Shown: in pieces, positions 10,133 to 17,517 of the stretch
Layout of the letters: every line of letters starts with the position of its first letter
Numbering within the stretch: the first letter of the stretch is position 1
Assembly: GCF_040822065.1 (NCBI RefSeq)
Contig: NZ_CP162005.1
Coordinates: forward strand, 3,224,001 to 3,288,000
Source of the DNA: Pedobacter sp. WC2423
Lineage (GTDB): Bacteria; Bacteroidota; Bacteroidia; Sphingobacteriales; Sphingobacteriaceae
Length of the DNA: 64,000 nt
Reading direction: 5' to 3'
Program-made: the position numbers and the translations under genes
Notes under the pieces: model-generated
What the model saw: the letters and a program-made list of their open reading frames with translations, nothing else
Told to the model about the DNA's origin: nothing
Database searches by the model: none

Positions 10133-11218
10133 ATGAAAATACTTCTTTTATTCGCTTATTTGTCTTTTGCTTTAGGAAACTTCACGCTGATGGCACAATC
10201 AGGGAATGTTACCGGTATAGGACAGTTATATACTCAGGCGAGCTCATCTTACCGGGAATTTGAAAGGAAACATGGAGGTTATGTCCGGACAGATAATGTC
10301 TTGATGCACTATCTATGCTGGGGAAATCCAAAAGATGTTCCTTTAATCTGGTCACATGGAAGCTTTAGTCACAGTTATGAACTGGCTGGTCTGGCAAAAC
10401 TCCTCAATGATGGAGGATATTATTTAATTGCTGTTGATTATTACGGACATGGTCAGACACCGATTCCAGAAAAAGAAGTATCACTTTATAATTCTGCGGA
10501 TGATATCCGGGTATTAATGGATTCTTTAAAGATTGATCAGGCTATCATTGGAGGATTTTCCAGGGGAGGATATATTGCCGCTGCCTTTTATCAAAGTTAT
10601 CCGGAAAGAGTTAAGGCCTTAATATTAGAGGATGGAGGCTCTGTAGCATTTAATACCTTTAACCATCAAATGAGCGAAGAAGCGCTTCTTATTAAAATCA
10701 AATCTATGGTACCTGAACAAGGAGTCCATAGTATTTATGAAGCCTCGTTTGATTCACCAGTTGCAGCTTATGAGAGCCTGTATGATAAGAGTGCAGGTGG
10801 CAATCAGTTTGAATTATTAAATACGATCAAACGGAAAGGCAATCAATGGGTTACGTATGCAGGATTAAGTGACTTTTTCTATATGAAAGATGATCAGCAA
10901 TTTAAAAACCTGGTATTGAAGCCAAATAATTCGCCATTGTATGCGGCTTCGATCACCATGATTCAACCGAAAATTATCTTTAGAAATCTGCATGTACCTC
11001 TATTAATACTTGATCCGGTATCTGATCATGATCCAATGCCATTTGAAAAAGATAACATTGCGCTGGCGAATCAATTTCCACAGTTGATAACCCGGGTTGA
11101 GTTTGCGGGAGTTGAACACAACATTCATTATGAAAAGCCAGTACAATTTAGCCAGGAACTCCTTAAGTTTCTAAATATCGTCAAAAAAGAAACACCATTG
11201 TTTTTACAAAAGAAATAA
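10133..11218 (+). CDS. exported alpha/beta-hydrolase
   Basis: Alpha/beta-hydrolase-fold enzyme of 361 residues with an N-terminal signal peptide (about 1-22, cut likely after LMAQS). The oxyanion region HGSFSHSYELAGL is followed by the DYYGHGQTP loop and the nucleophile elbow GGFSRGGYIAA, in which Ser is the expected nucleophile. A late LLILDPVSDHDPMPF segment carries the acid candidate, and HNIHYEKP carries the catalytic His. Substrate cannot be read from sequence; related proteins include esterases, epoxide hydrolases and lactonases. It is followed by a short ORF on the same strand. Confidence 0.88.
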   Translation: MKILLLFAYLSFALGNFTLMAQSGNVTGIGQLYTQASSSYREFERKHGGYVRTDNVLMHYLCWGNPKDVPLIWSHGSFSHSYELAGLAKLLNDGGYYLIAVDYYGHGQTPIPEKEVSLYNSADDIRVLMDSLKIDQAIIGGFSRGGYIAAAFYQSYPERVKALILEDGGSVAFNTFNHQMSEEALLIKIKSMVPEQGVHSIYEASFDSPVAAYESLYDKSAGGNQFELLNTIKRKGNQWVTYAGLSDFFYMKDDQQFKNLVLKPNNSPLYAASITMIQPKIIFRNLHVPLLILDPVSDHDPMPFEKDNIALANQFPQLITRVEFAGVEHNIHYEKPVQFSQELLKFLNIVKKETPLFLQKK

Positions 11219-11287
11219 CTGATAAGCGAATAGATGCCCTTATCTTTGGCTCTCATAGCTTATCTTAATAATTTCACAGCACATACC

Positions 11288-11470
11288 ATGATCAGATTAA
11301 ACAATGAAACACCCACTGATATATTGCAGGAGGTTAAGAAAGGTAGTTTAGTAACAGATACTTTTAGTAAAACAGGTTTAGTAGAAACGATTGATATCAG
11401 CGACGACGGATTATATCGTATTTACACCTTTAACCTGGTTACCGGCAGAAGCATTGTAGTGAAGAGATAA
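11288..11470 (+). CDS. small protein of unknown function overlapping the next gene tail to tail
   Basis: About 60 residues from the ATG at 11288 (MIRLNNETPTDI...). An upstream in-frame ATG at 11234 would add 18 residues of poor composition. The composition is protein-like, with a predicted beta-hairpin end (TGLVETIDISDDGLYRIYTF). Its last 60 bases overlap the 3' end of the DUF4105 gene on the other strand. I do not recognise a family. Either this ORF or the annotated tail of its neighbour could be wrong. Confidence 0.5.
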   Translation: MIRLNNETPTDILQEVKKGSLVTDTFSKTGLVETIDISDDGLYRIYTFNLVTGRSIVVKR

Positions 11471-12607
11471 TAGCACAATCAATAAAATCAGGATCGGAAG
11501 TATAACTGGAAAACTCATTGTTTTAAAATATAAAATGACGAATACGACTATACTGGTCAGGAAAATTACTGCTAAAGGTTTACTTAGCTTTTTAAAGAAA
11601 ACCAGCAGATAAAAGGGATGACACCACAGCAGGTTTAAATTATATTTTACTAATTCCAGGCTGGAAAACAGAGACAGACAGAGCAGTAAAAAACCCAGCA
11701 AACTGACCATTGTAAAAATGGTTATAGTTACCCACATCATTAATTTATTTGCCCCGCTAAATTTCTCAATAAATGGACTGATCAGCATAAGGATCAGTAA
11801 AAAACTATAGAGAGAGATGGTTAAAACATTAGAGTAAAGATGTTCTTCATTGCCAGATATGAATAAAAAGACAACTGGCTCAGCAAGTTTACGCCGCTGC
11901 AATTGAATGTTTCCTAATCTTTTTTGTAAAGTATCAGGCAGAAATAAATTGACGGCTTTACTGGAAGACCTGTCTGCTTTGTTTCCTAATAAAACATTCA
12001 TTCCGATCATATAAAGGGCATCATTTGTCAAATAATTACTCACCAGTGTCCTGATTGGATTACCTGGCCCCCGGTTAGCTACAGCAAGAGAATGGTCAAA
12101 ATCAGGCCCTATGCTCTGTGCTAACAGGTCAACTATTTTTGTTGCACAATTATTCCTGATAAAATCATAATAGTAATATTTATTCCTGGGTTTGAGTTGT
12201 TCATTCAGCAGTATAAAGAGTTTATTTTTCTCTTTCAGCGTCAGGTTAAGTTTTTGGGTGGAAACAGTTTGCTGATCTTTTATATATTCCTGTAAAAAGG
12301 AATAATATGCCGAAACGGATAAACAATATTTCATTCTTCCTCCAAGAAAATTGATATAAAAATTAGGATCACTATTATCAAATGTTCCATAGTTATAAAC
12401 CAGATCCAGCTGCCTTTCCTGATCTGTGATCCTGACTGCACTATGGCCAAATAAGGTATAGCTATATTTGCTGGTTTTGCTACAAGTAAGAACGCTTACA
12501 GTAGATCTCTCTGAGAGCAAGAAAATATTTTCTGATGGTAAACCGGCAACAGCAATTCTGATACATCCCAGAACAAAGCCGGACAAAAGAAGTATAAGTT
12601 TTCGCAT
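11411..12607 (-). CDS. DUF4105 (Lnb N-terminal domain) membrane protein
   Basis: 398 residues. A signal peptide is followed by the DUF4105 domain (about 30-190) with LFGHSAVRITDQ, YNYGTFDNSDPNFYINFLGG and the DFIRNNCATKIVDLL block that holds the conserved Cys. The second half has several membrane helices (about 265-390). InterPro calls this region the Lnb N-terminal periplasmic domain, related to the lipoprotein N-acyl-transamidase Lnb. Members in Bacteroidota are abundant but mostly untested. The 3' end overlaps a short plus-strand ORF by 60 bases. It is the last ordinary gene before the tRNA-Ala island. Confidence 0.85.
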   Translation of the reverse strand: MRKLILLLSGFVLGCIRIAVAGLPSENIFLLSERSTVSVLTCSKTSKYSYTLFGHSAVRITDQERQLDLVYNYGTFDNSDPNFYINFLGGRMKYCLSVSAYYSFLQEYIKDQQTVSTQKLNLTLKEKNKLFILLNEQLKPRNKYYYYDFIRNNCATKIVDLLAQSIGPDFDHSLAVANRGPGNPIRTLVSNYLTNDALYMIGMNVLLGNKADRSSSKAVNLFLPDTLQKRLGNIQLQRRKLAEPVVFLFISGNEEHLYSNVLTISLYSFLLILMLISPFIEKFSGANKLMMWVTITIFTMVSLLGFLLLCLSLFSSLELVKYNLNLLWCHPFYLLVFFKKLSKPLAVIFLTSIVVFVILYFKTMSFPVILPILILLIVLLSLHYNASAGNQVKGVNTI

Positions 12608-12798
12608 TAGCTGGTCTGTAAGCGTAAATTCAGGGCAATTTGCATTTATACTGTTAACTTAATGCAAAATAGTCATTGTTTTTCAGGTTAAAATGAATAA
12701 ATCAATAAATTGTTAACTTATTTAATTCTGCACAAGTTGAACATATTCAACCGATTAAATACCATTACGGCCTTAATCCCTTATATAAGCCACAATAT

Positions 12799-12891
12799 TT
12801 TCATTATTTAATTTGCATCCCATTCAAATTTAATTACTTTTGCCATCCCGGGGGATTAGCTCAGTTGGCTAGAGCGCTTGCCTGGCAGGCA
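12799..12891 (+). repeat. left boundary direct repeat (attL-like)
   Basis: 93-bp direct repeat of 21520-21612, 92 of 93 bases identical. It contains a complete Bacteroidota-type promoter (TTTG at 12812-12815 and TACTTTTG at 12835-12842) and the first 42 bases of tRNA-Ala. Identity ends inside the 3' strand of the anticodon stem. Immediately after it, GCACTC (12889-12894) and GAGTGC (12910-12915) form a short inverted repeat at the junction. Confidence 0.85.
12850..12891 (+). pseudogene. truncated tRNA-Ala(GGC), 5' half only
   Basis: Identical to bases 1-42 of the intact tRNA-Ala at 21571: acceptor 5' strand, D arm and the anticodon stem-loop with GGC. The anticodon stem is then broken and no variable loop, T arm or acceptor 3' strand follows. 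The upstream promoter is intact, so a short RNA might still be transcribed from it. Confidence 0.85.
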
Positions 12892-12927
12892 CTCGGACAT
12901 CAGCCTCTGGAGTGCTTTAAAGCCTCA

Positions 12928-12967
12928 TTTCACAATCTCTTTTATTTTTCACAGAAATTTCACAGAA
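12928..12967 (+). repeat. TTTCACA direct repeats near the left island end
   Basis: TTTCACA occurs at 12928-12934, and the longer TTTCACAGAA at 12947-12956 and 12958-12967. The last two are 11 bp apart, one helical turn. Similar phased repeats (TTTGCACA) lie near the right end at 21371-21400. They could be arm-type recombinase binding sites or an operator; this is inference from spacing and location. Confidence 0.4.
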
Positions 12968-13022
12968 CATCTAACCTGTTTATAATATTTGTTAATTATT
13001 GCAATTTAGTATTCTATTTTAT

Positions 13023-13484
13023 TTACATCAAGCCTTCATCAGCAAAATTGTAAAAGGTATCCTTACTTATAATCAAATGATCCATGATTATTAAATCTAG
13101 CAATGCACCTTCGTCTTTGAGTTTGTTAGTTAATGAAATATCTTCACTGCTGGGATCTATATCTCCACTTGGATGATTGTGACAGAGGATGATCCCACAG
13201 GCATTGGCTTTCAACGCTGATGCAAATAGAACTTTAGAATCTACTGCTGTTGCAGCAACACCACCTTGTGAAATATTAACCACTCCCAATACTCTGATTC
13301 TTCTGTTTAACAACAAGATTTTAAACTCTTCCAGAAACTCAATCTTACCTGAATCCCATTGCTGTCTCAATATCCGATAAGCGTCATTAGAGCTTCTTAT
13401 TTGCGGCCTTTCTGATACCTTAAATTTTGGATTGTAACTGATCTGCACTTCTGCAACTTTGAATAATTTTGATTGTAATACCAT
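13023..13484 (-). CDS. RadC-like JAB-domain protein
   Basis: 153-residue protein made of the JAB/MPN-type metalloprotease-like domain of RadC without the N-terminal helix-hairpin-helix part of full-length RadC. Key motifs: EEFKILLLNRRIRVLG, the NISQGGVAATAVDSKVLFA block, and the metal-binding ILCHNHPSGDIDPSSEDI. The biochemical role of RadC is unresolved. Such short forms are very common on mobile elements and in defence islands of Bacteroidota, which fits its place next to the left island end. The start at 13484 lies within an inverted repeat (TACCATA at 13479-13485, TATGGTA at 13500-13506). Confidence 0.9.
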   Translation of the reverse strand: MVLQSKLFKVAEVQISYNPKFKVSERPQIRSSNDAYRILRQQWDSGKIEFLEEFKILLLNRRIRVLGVVNISQGGVAATAVDSKVLFASALKANACGIILCHNHPSGDIDPSSEDISLTNKLKDEGALLDLIIMDHLIISKDTFYNFADEGLM

Positions 13485-13500
13485 ATTATTTTAATTAATT

Positions 13501-13614
13501 ATGGTACTAAACCAAGCTTTCAACGAAACTAAGTCAAGAAGCAACGGAATAAATGGATATAGTGCGCAAAAGCCATTTTTAGCGTTTATGCCGGAATTTC
13601 TTGAAACGTGTTGA
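13501..13614 (+). CDS. possible 37-residue ORF divergent from radC
   Basis: ATG at 13501, TGA at 13612. The predicted peptide starts MVLNQAFNETKSRSNG and ends FMPEFLETC. Its last eight codons lie inside repeat copy 1. Copy 2 (15133-15159) reads the same way, MPAFLETC then stop. It may be a real micropeptide, the remnant of a gene tail spread by the repeat, or chance. No family recognised. Confidence 0.25.
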   Translation: MVLNQAFNETKSRSNGINGYSAQKPFLAFMPEFLETC

Positions 13615-13645
13615 GGTGACGAAGCTTACCTTTGTGGTGTAATTA
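13588..13645 (+). repeat. island repeat, copy 1
   Basis: About 58 bases, shared with 15133-15186 (copy 2) and more weakly with 17853-17900 (copy 3). The shared core reads ATGCCGG, then TTTCTTGAAACGTGTTGAGG, then AAGCTTA, then CTTTGTG and TAATTA. It lies 16 bases past the stop of the 182-residue gene and about 104 bases upstream of the radC start, between two gene groups. Confidence 0.7.
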
Positions 13646-13660
13646 AAAAAAATATTACTG

Positions 13661-14209
13661 TTATTCTTCCTTTTTAATTCTAATTAATTCGTCGTAAAGA
13701 GATGTTATTGTCAATTTCATTTTATTCTTTAGATGTTCATCGATATTTCTGTCACTTCCAAATTCCAATAATAAACTTTTCAAAAGAGAATCAATCTCAG
13801 TTAAATCCATACCTTTTCTTTGATATTTGATTGTATAATTTTCTTGGATGCGTTCGTATTGGTTTTGAAACATATGGCAGATGTTATGTCTGCGATATTC
13901 GATGTATATCAATTCTCTTTCGGTTAATTGAGACTTTAGTATTGTGAGTCCTTCAACACATTTTATATACCAGTTTTTCTTATTTAAGTTTTTACCGTTT
14001 TCCAAATGCTGTAAAACAATTTTCGCATATTCCAGACCTTCTGTTAAAGTCCCATATAGTTTAATGTAATGCATGTCTTGAAGCGTCGGGTCGAAGACCT
14101 CATACAATTTATATGTAAGGTAGAAAAACGTTCTCATCCATTGTTCAAACTGTATCTGTTGAACCTTTGTCTTTATAGTTAATTCGTGATTAAAGTCTTC
14201 AGTTTTCAT
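13661..14209 (-). CDS. helical protein of unknown function, partner of the TIR-like gene
   Basis: 182 residues, almost certainly all alpha-helical and cytosolic, rich in charged and aromatic residues (FEQWMRTFFYLTYKLYEVFD, ELIYIEYRRHNICHMFQNQY). No membrane segment or recognisable motif. It starts 41 bases downstream of the TIR-like gene on the same strand, so the two probably form one operon. A sensor or regulator of the TIR effector would fit the arrangement of known two-gene anti-phage systems, but that is inference. Confidence 0.72.
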   Translation of the reverse strand: MKTEDFNHELTIKTKVQQIQFEQWMRTFFYLTYKLYEVFDPTLQDMHYIKLYGTLTEGLEYAKIVLQHLENGKNLNKKNWYIKCVEGLTILKSQLTERELIYIEYRRHNICHMFQNQYERIQENYTIKYQRKGMDLTEIDSLLKSLLLEFGSDRNIDEHLKNKMKLTITSLYDELIRIKKEE

Positions 14210-14250
14210 GTTTTTTGTGAATGCGGCATGTTTAAGATATTAGCTATTTT

Positions 14251-15027
14251 CTATTTGATCATGCCCATTTTCTTGAATTTTCTTTGTAATTCGTAGAAGG
14301 TTTGTTCAATATTATTCTTTGCAAAAGAAATATATTGGAGCCCCGAAATGTTAGAAAACTCTTCAATATTATCTTCCTTTAGAATAATTACATTGTCAAA
14401 ACCTAACCGCCCTTGAAAAAGCCCGGCTTCATGAATAACATTTTGTCTTGCTCGTAAGTTCCCGTCAACAGTTTCATCTTCGGAAGTCATTATTAGTATG
14501 GCAAATGAAGCTTTGTCTAAAAACTGAGATAGAATATTCACGATTGTCTCACTTGTTCGAGATTCTTCTTCGAATGTTAATGTCTTTAAACCTAAATCAT
14601 CTTTAATGAAAAGCTGGAGTCTCGCCCATAATTTACTTCTCCCATGTCCGATAAATATAATTCCATCACTCTTGGATTGCGGTTTAGAATTTATCTTCAG
14701 TTTTGCAATTTCCCCATTTAATTCAATTGCATCAAATTTTTTTAATTTATTTAGTAGCGCACTTATTTTTTTCACAGACTCATCGTTAAGTCTAATCAAA
14801 GGTGGTTCAAAGTAGAAACCACTGCTACTAGGCTTATCCCTATAGCTTTCAAAGAAGTCTTCAATTTTATTTACGTAAAGAGCGGCTTCGTCAATATTAT
14901 CCGCATCCAAATAGGAAAGTTCTGAAAGGTTTTTAATAAAAGACTGAATTGGAGAAAAAAACTTTAAATCAGTCTTAGCACTTTCCCATAAAGCTTCCGA
15001 TAATATTCTAATTTCTTTTAGGATCAT
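14251..15027 (-). CDS. TIR-like nucleotide-binding effector (CAP12/Pycsar-type TIR, PF10137)
   Basis: 258 residues. An N-terminal helical region (about 1-115) is followed by a TIR-like domain (about 122-250). Family landmarks are GIIFIGHGRSK (122-132), the FEEESRTSETI segment (152-162), FAILIMTSEDE (175-185), LRARQNVIHEAGLF (191-204) and the ISGLQYISF end. This matches PF10137, whose members include TIR effectors of CBASS and Pycsar defence that destroy NAD. Glu200 in NVIHEAGLF is the conserved acidic residue and a plausible catalytic one (inference). No cyclase gene is nearby, so activation would have to come from the helical partner, the N-terminal domain or another source. Confidence 0.85.
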   Translation of the reverse strand: MILKEIRILSEALWESAKTDLKFFSPIQSFIKNLSELSYLDADNIDEAALYVNKIEDFFESYRDKPSSSGFYFEPPLIRLNDESVKKISALLNKLKKFDAIELNGEIAKLKINSKPQSKSDGIIFIGHGRSKLWARLQLFIKDDLGLKTLTFEEESRTSETIVNILSQFLDKASFAILIMTSEDETVDGNLRARQNVIHEAGLFQGRLGFDNVIILKEDNIEEFSNISGLQYISFAKNNIEQTFYELQRKFKKMGMIK

Positions 15028-15132
15028 AGATGACAGAGTAGTTTATATGAAAGGATATATATTATATCCGTAAATGTATTAAAAAACTTAAGAGGCTGGT
15101 TCAGATTTTGGATATGTAGAACTTTTGTTTCC

Positions 15133-15186
15133 ATGCCGGCATTTCTTGAAACGTGTTGAGGAGACAAGCTTAACTTTGTGTAATTA
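15133..15186 (+). repeat. island repeat, copy 2
   Basis: Best match to copy 1 (13588-13645). Both read ATGCCGG[A/C]A, then TTTCTTGAAACGTGTTGAGG, then GAC, AAGCTTA and TTTGTG with TAATTA. It is about 105 bases upstream of the TIR gene start, nearly the same distance as copy 1 from the radC start. ATGCCGGCAT at its left end is a perfect palindrome. Confidence 0.7.
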
Positions 15187-15371
15187 TTAATATAATTATA
15201 TGTTTCTATAATAGACTGACATTAAAGAATTCTGTTAAGCAGCTGATTAACTGTATTTAATAGCTTAACAGTAGATACTTATCTATGAGGATTGTTTAAA
15301 ACATTATATAAATATTTGCAGCTCATTAACTAGTTTCACTCACAATGATGACGTTTTGTTAAGTAAAATTA

Positions 15372-15394
15372 GGCCGGGTTGATTAAGCCCGGCT
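15372..15394 (-). terminator. possible terminator of the SLATT-like operon
   Basis: GGCCGGG (15372-15378) and CCCGGCT (15388-15394) form a GC-rich hairpin about 90 bases past the stop of the 65-residue gene. On the minus strand it is followed by a moderately T-rich stretch. Confidence 0.5.
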
Positions 15395-15484
15395 GATAAT
15401 TTCCTAATAGCTTTGAGTTCTAATTATTCAACTATCTCCATTAGTTATAATTTGATAATAAAGTCCAGCAATTTATTTGCTAAC

Positions 15485-15682
15485 TTATCTCCCGCAACAA
15501 AGACAACTACCATTACTAGTTGGACCAATCGTTCTCTGAGCCTTTTCTAGAGATTCATTTAATGATCTTTTTTCAGAAAAGGTCTTGGTTTTAAAGTTCT
15601 GAGATTCTCTAATTATCTCTTGTCTTTCAGATTCTGAAAGCTCCAAAAGGCCTTTCATTACTAATTTTTGCTTGTCTGTCAT
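15485..15682 (-). CDS. 65-residue protein with a C-terminal Cys-rich tail
   Basis: Helical, charged body followed by the tail GPTSNGSCLCCGR, with Cys60, Cys62 and Cys63 within six residues of the end. No signal peptide or membrane helix. It starts 15 bases after the stop of the CxxCx(11)CxxC membrane protein, so it is the third gene of a compact operon. The concentrated terminal cysteines suggest metal binding, a redox relay, or a modified peptide; none is shown by the sequence. I do not recognise a named family. Confidence 0.7.
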   Translation of the reverse strand: MTDKQKLVMKGLLELSESERQEIIRESQNFKTKTFSEKRSLNESLEKAQRTIGPTSNGSCLCCGR

Positions 15683-15697
15683 AATCTATAGTTTTAG

Positions 15698-16285
15698 TTA
15701 AAATTTTCCGCATGTTTGACATTCTGTTGGGGACATATTTATTGGTATAAGTTTACAGGTAGCGCATTCTTTCTTCCTAATCCATAATGCATATCTCATA
15801 CCTTTGCAATTTTCCTTCGAGGTAAACACGATCTTCTCGTCTTGGGCAGTTCTAAAGTCATCCCTTGCTTTTAATAAGCTATACTTTGTCTCATGTTCAA
15901 GTAAAGACGTTGGGGGAAACTTAGCGATTTCTTCGTATTGTTCTGAGATCACACGATTATCCGTTAATGACTCTAAAGAATAAGCTAGTTGTTCATCCCA
16001 CTTATAAACTAGAGAGACTGCTGATAATAAAACTTGAGCAATAGTTATCGGTGCAGTTATAGTAACTGCAATAATTAGAACTATAGAATTACCTCCATAT
16101 GCAGCAAGTGTGGCTCCTAAAAGTAAAGGTGCGGCTATTCCAAACACCGTTATCAATCTAATTAGCCTCTTATATACTTTAACCTTCTCTTGAAAAATAT
16201 AGGAAGTTCCTAATGCATTCAGGGACTTTGACCAAGAGTCGCTCCTTAATTGTTCTGATTTATTTAACATAAAGCTTTTTACCAT
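15698..16285 (-). CDS. SLATT-like membrane protein, mobilome CxxCx(11)CxxC type
   Basis: 195 residues. Two adjacent membrane helices (about 44-63 and 67-92), a cytosolic helical region, and a C-terminal zinc-ribbon-like cluster with Cys174, Cys177, Cys189 and Cys192, exactly CxxC, eleven residues, CxxC. This is the pattern after which NCBI's 'mobilome CxxCx(11)CxxC protein' is named. The two-helix layout resembles SLATT domains, proposed by comparative genomics to be pore-forming effectors in conflict systems. It is the middle gene of a set with the 82-residue protein upstream (27-base gap) and the 65-residue protein downstream (15-base gap). A membrane-disrupting defence role is inference. 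Confidence 0.8.
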   Translation of the reverse strand: MVKSFMLNKSEQLRSDSWSKSLNALGTSYIFQEKVKVYKRLIRLITVFGIAAPLLLGATLAAYGGNSIVLIIAVTITAPITIAQVLLSAVSLVYKWDEQLAYSLESLTDNRVISEQYEEIAKFPPTSLLEHETKYSLLKARDDFRTAQDEKIVFTSKENCKGMRYALWIRKKECATCKLIPINMSPTECQTCGKF

Positions 16286-16312
16286 TTAACATTATCGCTC
16301 AATAATATACCT

Positions 16313-16561
16313 TTATTCATGTTGACCATTTATAGTTAGAAGCTGTTCAACAAGCTTTCTATTTTCGTCAGAAGCAGCTGCAATAAGCCTTTGTTTGACT
16401 TCTGGTTTTAATTCTTTAGCATTTAAAACTGTGGACAAATTTTGTCCTCCCGGATAAATATGCCTATCATATTCATGTAAAACCTCGCCATTATCATACA
16501 TTGTATAATCATCATCAAGTCCTCCTCTCGAACTATTTGAAACAGCTATTATTCTTTTCAT
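16313..16561 (-). CDS. 82-residue protein of unknown function, first gene of the SLATT-like operon
   Basis: Small soluble protein starting MKRIIAVSNSSRGGLDDDYT and containing DNGEVLHEYDRHIYPGGQNL. The second half is a charged helical segment (ELKPEVKQRLIAAASDENRK). Its composition and motif-like density of Gly, Asp and Tyr suggest a conserved family, but I cannot name it. It starts the three-gene unit 16561-15485. The unit's promoter should lie just above 16561. Confidence 0.72.
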   Translation of the reverse strand: MKRIIAVSNSSRGGLDDDYTMYDNGEVLHEYDRHIYPGGQNLSTVLNAKELKPEVKQRLIAAASDENRKLVEQLLTINGQHE

Positions 16562-16920
16562 TTTTATATTTGTTTATAGTTAGTTATTTATTTAGACTTC
16601 AATTTAAATGATTATAAGTTGTAATATGATTCAAGTGCATATTTATTTTTTAGTCACACTAATGTCCGGGATTTAATTAGCTATTTAATACGGTAAACCG
16701 TAAACATTTAGCAGAGAACCTAACCTTCGCAAATTAAGATGGAAACGTAAGCACAGACATCCATCGGAGGTATGTGAACTATGTATATCTTGAAACAAAC
16801 CTTTGGACTCAATATTTGTTTCAAATAGGATAACAAAGGTTTTAAGCAAATTGCTAGATTATTATTTCTCCTTTTTGGTTAACAAAACTAATTGCAATTG
16901 TTTTTTGTTAGACTTAACTA
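16562..16920. other. AT-rich gap without a gene
   Basis: 359 bases. It contains a small palindrome (TACGGT at 16689-16694, ACCGTA at 16697-16702) and a hairpin with 8-bp stem (TAACAAAA at 16880-16887, TTTTGTTA at 16903-16910) just past the stop of the next gene. It probably carries the promoter of the SLATT-like operon and the 3' untranslated end of the 198-residue gene. Confidence 0.5.
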
Positions 16921-17517
16921 TTATTGTACATCATACTTCTCAATTAATTCAGCATATTGATTATAGATCCATTTAAATGGACCTTTTTGGTAGCTCATTA
17001 ATTCTATTGGATCATCTAATAAGTCCGCCAATTTAACCCCACTGTCCACATATTCAAATCCATTTAATAATTCATTATTAACAATCATAGGTCTAATGGA
17101 AACAGCAAAACCTTTATGCTTATGGCGCTTTAGAAAGTGCAATAGGAAATCTGTATTACCGAGTCCACCTCCAGATCCCTCAAGTGCAAAATAACCTTGT
17201 CCAAATTGTGTAATCTTTCCTGTAACTCTTTCAAGAATAACAGGGACGACTAAATTCCAAGCACTTGAATCTTTATGTTTTTGAATGAATAGATAAACAG
17301 TTAAATCATTATTCATCTTTTCTATCACGTTTATATTACTTCCATGTAGTAAGGTTTTGTAATCTCTTATTTCCTTTTTAGTCTCTAAGGGCGGTAGTTC
17401 AATATTGATTTTGTTTTGAATTTCGTCTTTCTTATTGAATGATATATTAATAGATATATTGAAAAGGTTAAATGAGGAGATTGTATGCTTAATGCCGTTA
17501 TAATTGAAACTTATCAT
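16921..17517 (-). CDS. 198-residue protein of unknown function
   Basis: Soluble protein without signal peptide. The first third is rich in Asn/Ile/Phe and predicted beta (NYNGIKHTISSFNLFNISIN). The middle contains a glycine-rich segment GQGYFALEGSGGGLGNTDFL that could form a ligand loop, followed by a basic stretch (HFLKRHKHKG) and a helical end. No family recognised. It stands alone between two long gaps, so it is probably a single-gene unit of the island. Confidence 0.65.
   Translation of the reverse strand: MISFNYNGIKHTISSFNLFNISINISFNKKDEIQNKINIELPPLETKKEIRDYKTLLHGSNINVIEKMNNDLTVYLFIQKHKDSSAWNLVVPVILERVTGKITQFGQGYFALEGSGGGLGNTDFLLHFLKRHKHKGFAVSIRPMIVNNELLNGFEYVDSGVKLADLLDDPIELMSYQKGPFKWIYNQYAELIEKYDVQ

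Larger units (their letters stand above)
15028..15484. other. non-coding gap with repeat copy 2 and hairpins
   Basis: 457 bases without a convincing gene. It holds repeat copy 2 (15133-15186), a 9-bp perfect inverted repeat CTGTTAAGC/GCTTAACAG (15232-15240 and 15263-15271, 22-base loop), and a terminator-like hairpin at 15372-15394. The strand upstream of the TIR gene should contain that operon's promoter; I could not single it out. Confidence 0.6.

Noticed and set aside
12865..13053. Plus-strand frame starting in the truncated tRNA
   Set aside because: It starts within tRNA sequence, is low complexity and has no protein-like pattern.
13588..15186. Integron attC reading of the island repeats
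   Set aside because: GTTAAGC/GCTTAAC core-like heptamers are present, but I could not build the paired R and L boxes of an attC site in all three copies, and no integron integrase is in the window. Kept only as one hypothesis for the repeat.
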